Part shown: in pieces, positions 37,869 through 47,503 of the stretch
How the letters are laid out: the number at the start of each line of letters is the position of its first letter
Position numbering within the stretch: the stretch's first letter is position 1
Assembly (NCBI GenBank): GCA_028723525.1
Contig: JAQYET010000062.1
Coordinates: 18,414 to 82,413, forward strand
Origin: Prevotellaceae bacterium
Lineage (GTDB): Bacteria > Bacteroidota > Bacteroidia > Bacteroidales > Bacteroidaceae
DNA: 64,000 nt
Direction of reading: 5' to 3'
Translations under genes and position numbers: made by a program
Notes under the pieces: generated by a model
The model's input: only the letters and a program-made list of their open reading frames with translations
The model's database searches: none
What the model was told of the DNA's origin: nothing

Positions 37869-37876
37869 CAAAGATA
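37869..37876 (-). promoter_or_regulatory. -7 box directly before the nucleotidyltransferase start
   Basis: CAAAGATA (TATCTTTG on the minus strand) leaves just four bases to the ATG. Confidence 0.6.
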
Positions 37877-37977
37877 AGAAGAATTATTTGAAAAACAAGA
37901 AACCAAGTCTATAAATTATCGGCAAAAACAAAATAAGAAACAATCTTTTTGTCACCGTCGCCGACATTGTTACCATA

Positions 37978-38011
37978 AAAAATGAGAACGGCTCAATTAC
38001 GAACCGTTCTC
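37978..38011 (-). terminator. Terminator of tRNA-Pro
   Basis: The minus strand reads GAGAACGG, loop, CCGTTCTC, then ATTTTTT, directly downstream of the tRNA. Confidence 0.88.
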
Positions 38012-38016
38012 ACTTG

Positions 38017-38089
38017 TCGAGGTGACAGGACTCGAACCTGCGACAGCCTGGTCCCAAACCAGGAACGCTACCAACTGCGCTACACCTCG
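38017..38089 (-). tRNA. tRNA-Pro (anticodon UGG)
   Basis: A 73-nt cloverleaf on the minus strand: acceptor CGAGGTG / CACCTCG with discriminator A, D arm GCGCAGTTGGTAGCGT, and anticodon stem CCTGG with loop TTTGGGA (TGG) and CCAGG. The T arm GCAGG TTCGAGT CCTGT follows. First base C and loop sequence are typical of bacterial tRNA-Pro. CCA is not encoded. It has its own -7 box and terminator, so it is a single-gene unit. Confidence 0.96.
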
Positions 38090-38103
38090 TTCTTTTGCGC
38101 ATG

Positions 38104-38111
38104 CAAAGGTA
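38104..38111 (-). promoter_or_regulatory. -7 box for tRNA-Pro
   Basis: CAAAGGTA (TACCTTTG on the minus strand), 15 bases before the tRNA 5' end. Confidence 0.7.
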
Positions 38112-38335
38112 AGTATAATTTTCGTTTCCGCCAAATTTTATTTATGTTTTTTATAAGCCATGCCTATAGGGTACCGGATATTCCGGATGTATAATGGGGA
38201 AGCAGGGTACTCAAAGGCAGGAAACACTATATTTACCTACCGTTTTCAGCCCTGCGCTTACCCTCACTGTGAGGTCGCTTAGCGCACTTTCAGCCATAGG
38301 TTTATGGTATAATGTCTCGCATTTGGATGTATCAC
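38112..38335. other. Intergenic region next to repeat copy 4
   Basis: No gene is evident. From 38282 (GCGCACTTTCAGCC) the sequence parallels the flank of copy 2 at 12841. A short palindrome CCTCACTGTGAGG lies near 38263-38275. Confidence 0.6.
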
Positions 38336-38337
38336 GG

Positions 38338-38434
38338 AAAGTAAAATCGGCAAAATTACAAAGTAAAATCGGCGATTTTGCAAAGTAAATTCGCCGAAAT
38401 TGGTCGGCAAAATCGGCGATTTTGCTTCACGAAA
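38338..38434. repeat. 22-bp-periodic palindrome tetrad, copy 4
   Basis: Cores start at 38347 (TCGGCAA), 38369, 38391 and 38413, exactly 22 bp apart (G, G, C, G). About 60 bases before it resemble the flank of copy 2. It lies 115-210 bases after the stop of the minus-strand clostripain-like gene. Confidence 0.9.
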
Positions 38435-38548
38435 GATATGCTTTCGCAGAGTTACCGGTAATCAACCATATACCGGATTGGTGCTTTAAGCAAAAGCAGG
38501 AAGTGTAAATGGGTTGTAAGGCAGCAAGTTAGGTTATGCCGATATTCA

Positions 38549-39733
38549 TCAATGGGTGGCTCTCCACCATGACGTTTCGCTCTTATGTGATGCAGCCTTG
38601 TTTGCAGAAGGGTCGCTGATGGAAATGCCAGAATAGGTGTATATTGGCGTTGTGGAGCGGTTATAGACAGAGTAGAACGCTTCTGTTGCAGCCTTTGCAA
38701 TGACCAGTTTTTCAAGCGACTGCGTGAAACGAGAGTACAGAGACATGTCGTCGTGGCATAGTTGCTCCACATAGTCGTGCATATCGAAGAACAGATGTTC
38801 CTTCAGTCCGTCGTATGCCTGTATCTCTGAAAGCATTTCTTCATTGGGTGAATGAGCCGCGTTGATGTCGCGCATTATCGCTGCCATGTTATCAAGTTCG
38901 GCGCAACGAATTACCGATATTGTGCCGTAAGGGTATTGGTAGTTGGTGTAAAACGAAAGAAACCCGCTGCACACTGCCTTCCAATCCATTCCAACGACCG
39001 CCTTTCCCATAATGTCGTATGGCATACCGTATAGCATTATCTCGGTAGGCGAACCGATTACCATGTCGGTGGAGTTGCGCAGTTCGTATGCCGTTTCGAT
39101 GTTTGCCATGTAGCAATCGTCGAAAAGGATGTAGTCGGCGTGTATGTCTGCGAGGGTAAGGGCTTTCGACAGGTCGGAGATGTCGGTCTGGTAGGTTTTG
39201 TCAGTGGAGTGCCCGAAGAATCGCGTCTGTTTCCACTCGTCAACCATATTCTCATAATGCGGCTTCGCCATATCGGTGTGATTGCCCACCACAGTTCCTT
39301 TCGGTACCCATGCCATGCCGTGAGAACCTATTATCATTGCATAGTGCGGAGTGTCGTAGAACACCTTAACGTCGCTCAATATATTGGCAATGCCGGCGGG
39401 GGTGGTAAACTCGTTGCCGGCAAAAGAATATTTTCTCAGCGTGTCATGAATGCATCTGCCGTTACGGTATGCAATTTCCGTGAGCGAAGCCTCTTGCTCG
39501 CTGTCTGCCATAAACACGACAACGCGCCTGCCGGGAGTGCCCCGCATCTTCGTTATTGCATCTTCCAGTCCTTTTATGTTGTTGCGGAACGGAGTAGTCA
39601 TATTGCTGCCCGACCACGGCAGATACATGAATATGGTCTGTGTGTATTGTGTTTCCTGCCTATCTTCCGTTGTGTCGTCGTGGCAAGAAACCAGCAAGAC
39701 TGTGGTTATGAGCAGCAATATGAGTTTCTTCAT
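38549..39733 (-). CDS. Clostripain-family (C11) cysteine peptidase, lipoprotein
   Basis: A 394-residue exported peptidase of family C11. The signal ends in LLVSC (Cys17), so it should be a surface or periplasmic lipoprotein. The domain starts TIFMYLPWSGSNMTTPFRNNIKGLEDAI. The catalytic His is in MIIGSHGMAWVPKG (about residue 140) and the catalytic Cys in YILFDDCYMANIETAYEL (about 208). EVMLYGMPYD-like residues follow. Clostripains cleave after Arg or Lys; specificity here is unproven. It lies 14 bases from the valS stop and may be co-transcribed with valS. Confidence 0.92.
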   Translation of the reverse strand: MKKLILLLITTVLLVSCHDDTTEDRQETQYTQTIFMYLPWSGSNMTTPFRNNIKGLEDAITKMRGTPGRRVVVFMADSEQEASLTEIAYRNGRCIHDTLRKYSFAGNEFTTPAGIANILSDVKVFYDTPHYAMIIGSHGMAWVPKGTVVGNHTDMAKPHYENMVDEWKQTRFFGHSTDKTYQTDISDLSKALTLADIHADYILFDDCYMANIETAYELRNSTDMVIGSPTEIMLYGMPYDIMGKAVVGMDWKAVCSGFLSFYTNYQYPYGTISVIRCAELDNMAAIMRDINAAHSPNEEMLSEIQAYDGLKEHLFFDMHDYVEQLCHDDMSLYSRFTQSLEKLVIAKAATEAFYSVYNRSTTPIYTYSGISISDPSANKAASHKSETSWWRATH

Positions 39734-39746
39734 GCTTATTGATGTT

Positions 39747-42485
39747 TTAAAGTTTCTTCTTCATCTCTTCGAGAGAAAGCCTCAGTGAGGCAATCTTTTC
39801 TTCAGAGTCGCTTTGCTTCTTCCGCTCCAAAGCCACTACTGCCTCGGGCGCATTAGAGACGAATTTCTCGTTAGACAGTTTCTTTTTCACCCCTGCAAGG
39901 AACGCCTCAAGGTGTTTCAACTGTGCCTCCTGCTTCTCAATCTCTGCTGCGACATCAATCATCTCGCCCAGCGGCACGGCATATTCGTGAGTTCCCACCA
40001 TGAATTGCGAGGCGTCAGCCTGCTTCTCTGCCACAGTCTCAATGCCTTTGAGGTTAGCCATTTTCAGCACCACGGCGGCGTATTTTGCATAAGCGTCCTC
40101 TCCGACTGCTTGTAACTGCATCTGTTCCTTGTTGGGTATGTTTTTCTGATTGCGCACCATGCGCACACCCGAAACAATCTGCTTCACGGTCTCTATGTCT
40201 GCCACGAGAAGTTTGTCATCGGCAGTCAGCGTGCCTATTTCAAGTTTTTCCCTCATTATGCTGTCGCCCGATTTATGCTCGTAGATGTGCTGCCATAGTT
40301 CTTCAGTTATGAAAGGCATGAACGGATGCAGCATTTTCAGCAGGTTGTCAAACATTCCGAGTGTTGCTTCATACGTCTTTTTGTCTATCGGCTGTTGGTA
40401 AGCGGGCTTCACCATCTCAAGATACCAGCTTGAAAATTCATCCCAGAACAACTTATATACAGTCATCAAAGCCTCCGATATGCGATATTTCGAGAACAAA
40501 GCGTCGAGTTCCTCGTTCGCCGTGCGCAGCATTGCCTCAAACCATTCCACGGCAATCCTGTTAGCCTCCGGCTGTTCTATGTCTGCCGTTTCCCAGCCCT
40601 TAACAAGCCGGAAGGCATTCCATATCTTGTTGTTGAAGTTGCGTCCCTGCTCGCAAAGGCTCTCGTCAAAGAGAATATCGTTGCCTGCCGGGGCTGAAAG
40701 CATCATTCCCATGCGCACGCCATCGGCTCCATACTTGTCTATAAGTTCAATGGGGTCGGGCGAGTTGCCTAGACTTTTAGACATCTTTCGTCCCAATTTG
40801 TCGCGCACGATACCTGTAAAATATACGTTCTTGAACGGGAACTTACCCATATATTCTTCTCCCGCCATTATCATTCGTGCCACCCAGAAGAATATTATAT
40901 CGGGAGCTGTGACGAGGTCGCTTGTGGGATAATAGTACTTTATCTCTTCGTTGCCGGGATTGTTGATGCCGTCGAAGAGCGAGATTGGCCACAACCACGA
41001 ACTGAACCATGTGTCGAGCGCGTCGTTGTCTTGGTGCAAATCGGAGATTTCAAGGCTGTTGTCGCCACTCTCCCTGCGTGCCATTTCGAGTGCTTTTTCT
41101 GCCGACTCGGCAACCACGAAACGTTCTTCCGTCTCGCTCTTTGCGGCTGTGTCTGTGCCTTTGTCAGGCGTATAATAATATGCAGGAATACGGTGTCCCC
41201 ACCAAAGTTGGCGCGAGATGCACCAGTCTTGTATGTTCTCAAGCCAGTTCTTGTAGGTGTTCACATACTTTGAAGGATAAAAGTGCATCTCTCCGTTGAG
41301 CACCGGGGGCAGCGCGATGTCGGCAAAGTGCTGCATACGCAGGAACCACTGCAGCGAGAGTCGCGGCTCTATGGCGGTGTCGGGGTTGCGCTCGGAGTAG
41401 CCAACCTTGTTGGTGTAGTCCTCGATGCGCTCCATGAGTCCTGCCTTTTCGATGTCTTTCACTATCTGTTTGCGACAGTCGAAGCGGTCCATTCCAACAT
41501 ACATTGGCGACTGCTCGGAAATGGTTCCGTCGGCATTGAAGATGTCTATCGTCTCCAGATTATGCGTTTTGCCCAGCATGTGGTCGTTGGTGTCGTGCGC
41601 CGGAGTGACTTTCAGGCAGCCCGTTCCGAACTCGATGTCAACGTAGCGGTCTTCTATCACCGGGATAACCCTGCCCACAAGCGGGACAATGACTTTCTTT
41701 CCTTTCAGCCATTGGTTCTTGGGGTCTTTCGGGTTGATACACATTGCGGTGTCTCCCATTATGGTTTCGGGGCGCGTAGTAGCCACTACAGCATAATAAC
41801 CGCGCTCGTCTTTGTGGATGACATCGCCTTCGGTGGCAACAATATCGCAGTCGGAACCACAAGAAACGGTATCTACATAATATTTCAAGTGATACAGTTT
41901 CGACTGTTCCTCCTTGTATATCACCTCCTCATTGCTAAGAGCCGTGAGTGCTTTAGGGTCCCAGTTCACCATTCGCAAACCGCGATATATCAGTCCTTTC
42001 TCGTAAAGGTCGATGAACACACGGGTCACACTGTCAGACCGCTTGTCGTCCATAGTGAAAGCAGTGCGGTCCCAGTCGCACGACGCACCGAGCCTGCGCA
42101 GCTGCTTCAGTATAATTCCGCCGTGCTCATTGGTCCAGTCCCACGCATGCTTCAGGAACTCATCGCGCGAGAGGTCGTGCTTCTTTATTCCCTGTTCGGC
42201 AAGACGTTTCACCACCTTTGCCTCCGTTGCAATCGAAGCATGGTCGGTTCCCGGCACCCAGCAGGCGTTTTTTCCCTCCATGCGGGCACGCCTTACGAGT
42301 ATGTCCTGTATGGTATTGTTCAGCATATGCCCCATGTGCAGCACGCCGGTGACATTAGGCGGCGGGATGACTATTGTGTATGGTTCGCGCCCATCGGGTT
42401 TTGAACTGAACAGCTTGTTGTCAAGCCAATATTGATACCATTTCGACTCCACTTCGCGCGGGTCATACTTCGTTGCTAATTCCAT
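39747..42485 (-). CDS. valS: Valyl-tRNA synthetase
   Basis: A 912-residue class Ia synthetase that charges tRNA-Val and edits mischarged threonine. The HIGH motif reads HMGHM in [15 protein letters not shown] (about residues 43-57), with [13 protein letters not shown] near 80. The KMSKS motif is [22 protein letters not shown] (about 557-578). The editing domain and the C-terminal coiled-coil tail ([30 protein letters not shown], last 50 residues) are present. Length is normal for the bacterial enzyme. The promoter is at 42536-42543. Confidence 0.98.
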   Translation of the reverse strand: MELATKYDPREVESKWYQYWLDNKLFSSKPDGREPYTIVIPPPNVTGVLHMGHMLNNTIQDILVRRARMEGKNACWVPGTDHASIATEAKVVKRLAEQGIKKHDLSRDEFLKHAWDWTNEHGGIILKQLRRLGASCDWDRTAFTMDDKRSDSVTRVFIDLYEKGLIYRGLRMVNWDPKALTALSNEEVIYKEEQSKLYHLKYYVDTVSCGSDCDIVATEGDVIHKDERGYYAVVATTRPETIMGDTAMCINPKDPKNQWLKGKKVIVPLVGRVIPVIEDRYVDIEFGTGCLKVTPAHDTNDHMLGKTHNLETIDIFNADGTISEQSPMYVGMDRFDCRKQIVKDIEKAGLMERIEDYTNKVGYSERNPDTAIEPRLSLQWFLRMQHFADIALPPVLNGEMHFYPSKYVNTYKNWLENIQDWCISRQLWWGHRIPAYYYTPDKGTDTAAKSETEERFVVAESAEKALEMARRESGDNSLEISDLHQDNDALDTWFSSWLWPISLFDGINNPGNEEIKYYYPTSDLVTAPDIIFFWVARMIMAGEEYMGKFPFKNVYFTGIVRDKLGRKMSKSLGNSPDPIELIDKYGADGVRMGMMLSAPAGNDILFDESLCEQGRNFNNKIWNAFRLVKGWETADIEQPEANRIAVEWFEAMLRTANEELDALFSKYRISEALMTVYKLFWDEFSSWYLEMVKPAYQQPIDKKTYEATLGMFDNLLKMLHPFMPFITEELWQHIYEHKSGDSIMREKLEIGTLTADDKLLVADIETVKQIVSGVRMVRNQKNIPNKEQMQLQAVGEDAYAKYAAVVLKMANLKGIETVAEKQADASQFMVGTHEYAVPLGEMIDVAAEIEKQEAQLKHLEAFLAGVKKKLSNEKFVSNAPEAVVALERKKQSDSEEKIASLRLSLEEMKKKL

Positions 42486-42535
42486 TCGATATATTGTTTT
42501 ATTTCGTAATCTCTAAATGTTGAATAAAAACGGTG

Positions 42536-42543
42536 CAAAGGTA
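42536..42543 (-). promoter_or_regulatory. -7 box for valS
   Basis: CAAAGGTA (TACCTTTG on the minus strand), about 50 bases before the start. Confidence 0.65.
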
Positions 42544-42617
42544 CAAAAAAAACGCAATATATATAATAAATGAAATAAATTTCAATCATTAAAGTGCCGC
42601 ATGTCAGATTTATTTGT

Positions 42618-42625
42618 TACTTTTG
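42618..42625 (+). promoter_or_regulatory. -7 box for the mazG operon
   Basis: TACTTTTG, 18 bases before the start codon at 42644. Its position argues against the upstream in-frame start at 42614. Confidence 0.65.
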
Positions 42626-42643
42626 CATCAAAATAAAGAAACG

Positions 42644-43471
42644 ATGCATACAAGAGAAGAAAAACTCGAAGCGTTCGGAAGATTGCTTGACGTGCTCGAC
42701 AAATTGAGGGAGGAGTGCCCGTGGGACCGCAAACAGACTAACGAAAGTCTGCGACCGAACACCATAGAGGAGACCTTCGAACTGTGCGATGCGCTGCTGA
42801 AGAACGACGATAAGAATATCTGCAAAGAACTTGGCGACGTTATTATGCACGTCATTTTCTATGCACGGATTGGCGAGGAGCAGGGAAAGTTTGACATCGC
42901 CGATGTCTGCAACAAGGAGTGCGACAAACTTATCTTCCGGCATCCTCACGTGTATGGCGAGGCAGAGTCGCTGAAACATTCGCCGCTGATACATGCAGAG
43001 GAGGGAAAAGAACTGAACACCGAGCAGGTGCTTGAGAACTGGGAACAGATAAAGTTGCGCGAGAAAGAAGGCAACAAGAGCGTGCTCTCCGGAGTGCCCG
43101 ATGCCCTGCCGTCGCTGATAAAGGCATACCGTGTTCAGGACAAGGCTCGCAACGTTGGCTTCGATTGGGAAAACAAGCAGGATGTTTGGGCTAAAGTGCA
43201 CGAAGAACTCGGAGAATTGGAGGAGGAACTAAAGCGCGAAGACAAGGAGAAAGCTACTCGCGAACTCGGCGATTTCCTGTTCTCGGTAATAAATGCGGCA
43301 CGACTATACCACCTCAATCCCGACAATGCACTGGAACATACAAACCGGAAATTCATCAGAAGGTTCAACTATATAGAGGAACATTCAATAAAGATAGGCA
43401 AACCATTGACTGATATGACATTGGAAGAAATGGACAAACTATGGAATGAAGCAAAGAATTTAGAAAAATGA
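42644..43471 (+). CDS. mazG: Nucleoside triphosphate pyrophosphohydrolase
   Basis: A 275-residue house-cleaning enzyme that hydrolyses NTPs and dNTPs to the monophosphate and PPi. It has two tandem MazG domains. The first contains EECPWDRKQTNESLRPNTIEETFELCDAL with metal-binding EE..E and ELGDVIMHVIFYA. The second contains VHEELGELEEELKREDKEKATRELGDFLFSVINAAR near 190-225. A C-terminal FIRRFNYIEEHS closes the protein. The start at 42644 agrees with the promoter position. It is followed within 5 bases by a lipoprotein gene. Confidence 0.96.
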   Translation: MHTREEKLEAFGRLLDVLDKLREECPWDRKQTNESLRPNTIEETFELCDALLKNDDKNICKELGDVIMHVIFYARIGEEQGKFDIADVCNKECDKLIFRHPHVYGEAESLKHSPLIHAEEGKELNTEQVLENWEQIKLREKEGNKSVLSGVPDALPSLIKAYRVQDKARNVGFDWENKQDVWAKVHEELGELEEELKREDKEKATRELGDFLFSVINAARLYHLNPDNALEHTNRKFIRRFNYIEEHSIKIGKPLTDMTLEEMDKLWNEAKNLEK

Positions 43472-43475
43472 ATAT

Positions 43476-44039
43476 ATGAAAAAACTATTGTTACTATGCC
43501 TTGCCGGCGTTGCAATGATGATTATTGCCGGTTGCGAGGGGCAGAACACGAAGAATAATAAGGGGAATGGCGACTCGTTGTTGACAGACAGCACCACCGA
43601 GCAAGACTCCTCATTGTATGGCAAATGCGGCGAAGACTGTGCCATGAACACGCTGCAGCTTATTTCAGACAAGGGCGACACCGTTTATCTTAGCTACGAC
43701 CCCGATGCCGACAGGTCGCCGGTGCGCGGAGGCATTGCCGTGGGCGACCGCGTGGCAGTGCAGCTGGGTAAGGACGCTTACGGAGAAACAATCGCGGCAA
43801 GCGTTATCAACATTACAACACTTCTCGGCAAATGGCAGAGCCTCGACCGCAATTTTGAAATCAAAGAGGGTGGAGTTGTAGAGACTGTTGTCAACGAACA
43901 GAAGCCTTACACATCGTGGAAAATAGTGAACGGGAAACTCGTTCTTGGCACTGATACGTTCAAAATATATGAACTCGGAGCCGATTCGCTGTATTTGGAA
44001 AACAAAGTCGGCATCTTCGCTTACAAGAGATTGAAGTAA
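43476..44039 (+). CDS. Lipocalin-like lipoprotein
   Basis: A 187-residue exported lipoprotein with signal MKKLLLLCLAGVAMMIIAGC (Cys20). A low-complexity Asn/Ser/Thr linker and a short domain with two Cys (GKCGEDCAMN) follow. The C-terminal part resembles the lipocalin-like lipoproteins of Bacteroidales (LLGKWQSLDRNFEIKEGGVVETV, SWKIVNGKLVLG, YELGADSLYLEN), made of beta-strands. The ligand is unknown. It lies between mazG and rnz with gaps of 4 and 3 bases, so it belongs to their operon although a functional link is not obvious. Confidence 0.8.
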   Translation: MKKLLLLCLAGVAMMIIAGCEGQNTKNNKGNGDSLLTDSTTEQDSSLYGKCGEDCAMNTLQLISDKGDTVYLSYDPDADRSPVRGGIAVGDRVAVQLGKDAYGETIAASVINITTLLGKWQSLDRNFEIKEGGVVETVVNEQKPYTSWKIVNGKLVLGTDTFKIYELGADSLYLENKVGIFAYKRLK

Positions 44040-44042
44040 GAG

Positions 44043-44957
44043 ATGACGCCTTTCAAGCTGCATATCTTGGGTTGTGGCAGTGCACTGCCCACCACTCGAC
44101 ACTATGCCTCGTCGCAAATCGTTGAGTTGCGGGGCAAATTGTTTATGGTGGATTGCGGCGAAGGGACACAGATACAGTTGCGGCGTGCGAGGATAGGTTT
44201 CAACAAAATAAGAGCCGTTTTCATATCTCATCTGCACGGAGACCACTGCTTCGGACTGATAGGAATGATTAGCACTTTCGGGCTTCAGGGGCGAACCGCT
44301 CCGCTGCATGTATATGCTCCAAAGGAACTTGAAAAGATACTGACGCCTCAACTACAACTTTTCTGTACGCATTTGAGTTACGACGTGCACTTCCACGAGG
44401 TCAACGCATCGGAACAAAACATTGTGTATGAGGATGATAGTCTTAGTGTTGAAACCATCCCCTTGGAACATCGCATACCCTGTTGCGGCTACCTTTTCAG
44501 AGAGAAACCCACCCTCCCGCACATTCGCCGGGACATGATTGATTATCTGGGAATACCAATAAGCCGGATAAACAATATCAAGCATGGAGCCGACTGGGTG
44601 AAAGAAGACGGAACGGTGGTGCCCAACAACCTGCTCGTATCGCCACCGCAGCCGCCACGTGCCTATGCTTACTGCTCAGACACTCGCTACATCCCTACGC
44701 TCCATGAACGCCTGAAAGATGTTGACCTGCTCTATCATGAGAGCACCTACGGCGACGACAACCTGCAAATGGCAGAGAAATATAACCACAGCACGGCGCG
44801 ACAGGCGGCGTTTGTGGCACGTGATGCCGGCGTGAAACGGCTGCTGCTCGGGCATTACAGTTCGAGATACGATGACGAGGAAATATTGCTTCGGCAGGCA
44901 AAAGAAGTCTTCCCGAACACCATGCTCGCCAATGAAAAAATGGTTATTGACATTTAA
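44043..44957 (+). CDS. rnz: Ribonuclease Z
   Basis: A 304-residue metallo-beta-lactamase-fold endonuclease that trims the 3' end of tRNA precursors lacking encoded CCA. That suits the CCA-less tRNA-Pro in this window. Metal ligands are in FISHLHGDHCFGL (HxHxDH, about residues 60-72), CSDT near 216 and LLGHYSSRY near 272. The phosphate/exosite segment PLEHRIPCCGYLF (about 140-152) is present. Length is standard for the short bacterial RNase Z. It is the last gene of the mazG operon. Confidence 0.97.
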   Translation: MTPFKLHILGCGSALPTTRHYASSQIVELRGKLFMVDCGEGTQIQLRRARIGFNKIRAVFISHLHGDHCFGLIGMISTFGLQGRTAPLHVYAPKELEKILTPQLQLFCTHLSYDVHFHEVNASEQNIVYEDDSLSVETIPLEHRIPCCGYLFREKPTLPHIRRDMIDYLGIPISRINNIKHGADWVKEDGTVVPNNLLVSPPQPPRAYAYCSDTRYIPTLHERLKDVDLLYHESTYGDDNLQMAEKYNHSTARQAAFVARDAGVKRLLLGHYSSRYDDEEILLRQAKEVFPNTMLANEKMVIDI

Positions 44958-44969
44958 TTACGAAAAAAA

Positions 44970-45001
44970 TTTGCCGGTTTCATAAAAAAAAACTATATTT
45001 G
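44970..45001 (+). promoter_or_regulatory. Promoter for the sorting-domain-like gene
   Basis: TTTG at 44970-44973 and TATATTTG at 44994-45001, 20 bases apart, precede the ATG at 45029. Confidence 0.65.
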
Positions 45002-45028
45002 CAACGGCTAATTAACAATGACGCGCGT

Positions 45029-45337
45029 ATGACAAAGAAATTACTAATCTTTTCGCTGGTCTCGGTATTGATGTTCGGAATGCCGGGAATAAGCCGTGCT
45101 GAGGCTGCAATAGAGATAATTGACAATGACTATCAGGAGATTACAATCTCCGTACAAGAATCGGTATTGCATGTAACCGGTGCTAATGGGCAGACTCTGC
45201 AAATATACAATGTTGCCGGAGTAATGATAAAAAGCATAAAGGTTGACAGCAACGACCGCCGCTACGAACTGAACCTGAGCAAGGGTTGCTACATCGTTAA
45301 AGTGGGCAAGACGGTTCGAAAAATATCAATCAAATAA
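45029..45337 (+). CDS. Exported stand-alone sorting-domain-like protein
   Basis: A 102-residue exported protein. The ATG at 45029 yields a signal peptide (MTKKLLIFSLVSVLMFGMPGISRAEA). The mature part is essentially one small beta-sandwich with the pattern of type IX secretion C-terminal domains or their relatives: LQIYNVAGVMIKSIKV, YELNLSKGCYIVKVG, then VRKISIK. Normally this unit ends a large secreted cargo protein; here there is no cargo. A possible role is as a free adaptor, competitor or remnant. It is transcribed from its own promoter and followed after 44 bases by the transpeptidase gene. Confidence 0.72.
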   Translation: MTKKLLIFSLVSVLMFGMPGISRAEAAIEIIDNDYQEITISVQESVLHVTGANGQTLQIYNVAGVMIKSIKVDSNDRRYELNLSKGCYIVKVGKTVRKISIK

Positions 45338-45381
45338 GGCATAAGGCAAGGCTTACAGACTAAATTCACATACCAACGGTT

Positions 45382-46917
45382 TTGCAAAAGCATTTAGGCG
45401 TTTGCTTCATGGTGCTGTTGACACTCTTGTCGTGCTCCGATGGAGACAAACATCCGTATCAAGACATTACGCCCGAGGCACTTTCCGGGATGAAAGTACC
45501 GCGTTATGAGTTGGACTACGACGACATACATGGGCAGATAAGGCAGTTGATGAAGAGCGAGACATCTTCGTCTGCAGCCGTGAGGTTTGTCCGTAATTAC
45601 TATACTTCCGACAGTTCGTTTATTTGGATAGACCGTAACGGCATGGATTATCGTGCCGACACCCTGCTTTCCTTCATTTCCAAGGTTGATGAAATGGGGT
45701 TCAGGAAGGAACTTTTCCGTGTTAGTCAGATAGAGGAAGACCTGAAACGGGTCAGGACTCTCAATTTCGACAGCACCTCCAACAATATAAATAAGGTGTT
45801 GGCACGCCTCGAATATAACCTCTCAAGAGCATTCGTAAGATATTCTTCCGGTCAGAATTTCGGATTTGTCAATCCGTCGATTATCCTTAACCGCGACCCG
45901 GAAAACAACAGCGATACGGCGCGAATGGTCTATAAACATCAGTTTGACATCAAGATAGAGCACCCCTCCGACTCCTTTTATAACAAGGCGGTGGAGGTTA
46001 TGAAGAGTGGAAACATGGGGGATTTCCTGCGCGAAATACAGCCCAAGAGAAAGTTATACCGACTGTTGCAAGACCGTCTTAACAACGAAAACCTGTCGGA
46101 AAAGGAATGGTTCACCACGCTGTGCAACATGGAACGGTGCCGATGGAACGAGAAAGTTGTGGAGGAAGACTGCGAGAAATATGTGCTTGTGAACATCCCT
46201 TCGTTCATGCTCAAAGCGGTTGATGGCGACAATGTGCTGAACATGAGGGTATGCTGTGGTGCCACAGACACCAAAACTCCGTTGCTTACAAGCGAGATAG
46301 TGAGAATGGAACTAAATCCGATGTGGAACGTTCCCTACTCCATTGCGAAGGGCATTGCCGGCAGTTACGGATACATGCAGCGCAACAACATGTTCATATA
46401 CGACAAGACAAGAGGCAGACTTCCGGCAAGTGAGGCTTCGCGCGAACTGATTTTGAGCGGACAGCAACGCATCATTCAGGAGGGCGGACCGGGCAACTCG
46501 CTCGGGCGTATAATCTTCAGGTTCGAGAACAACTTTTCGGTGTATCTCCACCACACATCCTCACCAGGGGCTTTTCAAAGTGCAAACCGGGCAATCTCCC
46601 ACGGTTGTGTGAGAGTGGAAAAGCCCTACGAACTCGCCGTTTTCCTAATGAAGGAAAAGGACATGAAACTCGCAGAAAAGATAAAATACTCCATGACATA
46701 CAAAATGGAGAAAGACAGTGAGGGAAAGCCGGTGACATCGTCGGTGAAGAAAGACTGTCTGGTGAGAAACGTAAAGGTGGATCCGAACATTCCGGTGTTC
46801 CTTACATACTATACAATCTATCCCGACAACGAGGGGAAATTAGTTGAATACAGAGACGTCTATGGTTACGACAGGCGCATCATAGACCGGTTGCGACCAT
46901 ACGTGAAACGGAAATAA
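45382..46917 (+). CDS. L,D-transpeptidase (YcbB-like) lipoprotein
   Basis: A 511-residue exported cell-wall enzyme with the YkuD catalytic domain, which makes 3-3 crosslinks in peptidoglycan or attaches lipoproteins. The catalytic motif is ISHGCVRVEKPYELA (about residues 407-421) with the upstream His region YLHHTSSPGAF. N-terminal helices of the scaffold type (about 45-230) match the YcbB/LdtD architecture. The start is TTG at 45382: an in-frame TAA lies 21 bases upstream, and the first ATG (45409) would remove the Lys/His part of the signal that leads to LLSC. It is followed by an ECF sigma gene. Confidence 0.88.
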   Translation: MQKHLGVCFMVLLTLLSCSDGDKHPYQDITPEALSGMKVPRYELDYDDIHGQIRQLMKSETSSSAAVRFVRNYYTSDSSFIWIDRNGMDYRADTLLSFISKVDEMGFRKELFRVSQIEEDLKRVRTLNFDSTSNNINKVLARLEYNLSRAFVRYSSGQNFGFVNPSIILNRDPENNSDTARMVYKHQFDIKIEHPSDSFYNKAVEVMKSGNMGDFLREIQPKRKLYRLLQDRLNNENLSEKEWFTTLCNMERCRWNEKVVEEDCEKYVLVNIPSFMLKAVDGDNVLNMRVCCGATDTKTPLLTSEIVRMELNPMWNVPYSIAKGIAGSYGYMQRNNMFIYDKTRGRLPASEASRELILSGQQRIIQEGGPGNSLGRIIFRFENNFSVYLHHTSSPGAFQSANRAISHGCVRVEKPYELAVFLMKEKDMKLAEKIKYSMTYKMEKDSEGKPVTSSVKKDCLVRNVKVDPNIPVFLTYYTIYPDNEGKLVEYRDVYGYDRRIIDRLRPYVKRK

Positions 46918-46929
46918 CCGGAATTGAAG

Positions 46930-47490
46930 ATGGCAAAGGAAGAGAGCATACTTGTTTCGCAACTTTCAAACCCGGCAACACGGCGGGAGGCATTCGCCGA
47001 GGTGGTGAGACTTTACGGCGAACGATTGTACTGGCAGATAAGGCGCATCGTACTCTCACACGACGATGCCGACGACGTGTTGCAGAACACTTTCATGAAA
47101 GCATGGGCTGCAATGGGCGACTTCCACGGAACATCACAAATATCCACATGGCTCTATCGCATAGCAATAAACGAGGCTCTCGACCATCTGAGACGTTCGA
47201 AGAACAAAGTAAGTGCCGATGCAGAGATGTCTGTTGCCAACCGACTCATGGCTGATGACTACTTCGACGGCGACAATGCGGCAGCATTATTGCAGGAGGC
47301 AATAGCCACCCTGCCCGACGTTCAGCGCACGGTGTTCCTGCTGAGATACTACGACGAGATGAAATATAGTGACATGAGCAGGATACTCGAGACGTCGGAG
47401 GGAGCACTGAAAGCCTCTTACCATATCGCTGTAAAGAAAATCTCGCAATACGTTTTAAACCATAACGATAACATTACATCTAAAGAATAA
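46930..47490 (+). CDS. ECF-type RNA polymerase sigma factor
   Basis: A 186-residue sigma-70 family factor of the extracytoplasmic-function class. Region 2 is seen as LYGERLYWQIRRIVLSHDDADDVLQNTFMKAWAAM (about 25-60) with TWLYRIAINEALDHLRRSK. Region 4 is LPDVQRTVFLLRYYDEMKYSDMSRILETSEGALKASYHIAVKKI near the C-terminus. The ATG at 46930 is preferred to a TTG six bases earlier. The next two genes encode a one-helix membrane protein and a small exported protein, so this is probably a sigma/anti-sigma/sensor set responding to envelope stress. No target promoter was identified. Confidence 0.94.
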   Translation: MAKEESILVSQLSNPATRREAFAEVVRLYGERLYWQIRRIVLSHDDADDVLQNTFMKAWAAMGDFHGTSQISTWLYRIAINEALDHLRRSKNKVSADAEMSVANRLMADDYFDGDNAAALLQEAIATLPDVQRTVFLLRYYDEMKYSDMSRILETSEGALKASYHIAVKKISQYVLNHNDNITSKE

Positions 47491-47503
47491 AAACATATAA
47501 GCC

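Noticed and set aside
41283-42404. 373-codon plus-strand frame opposite valS
   Set aside because: It lies entirely within valS on the other strand and has no family features.
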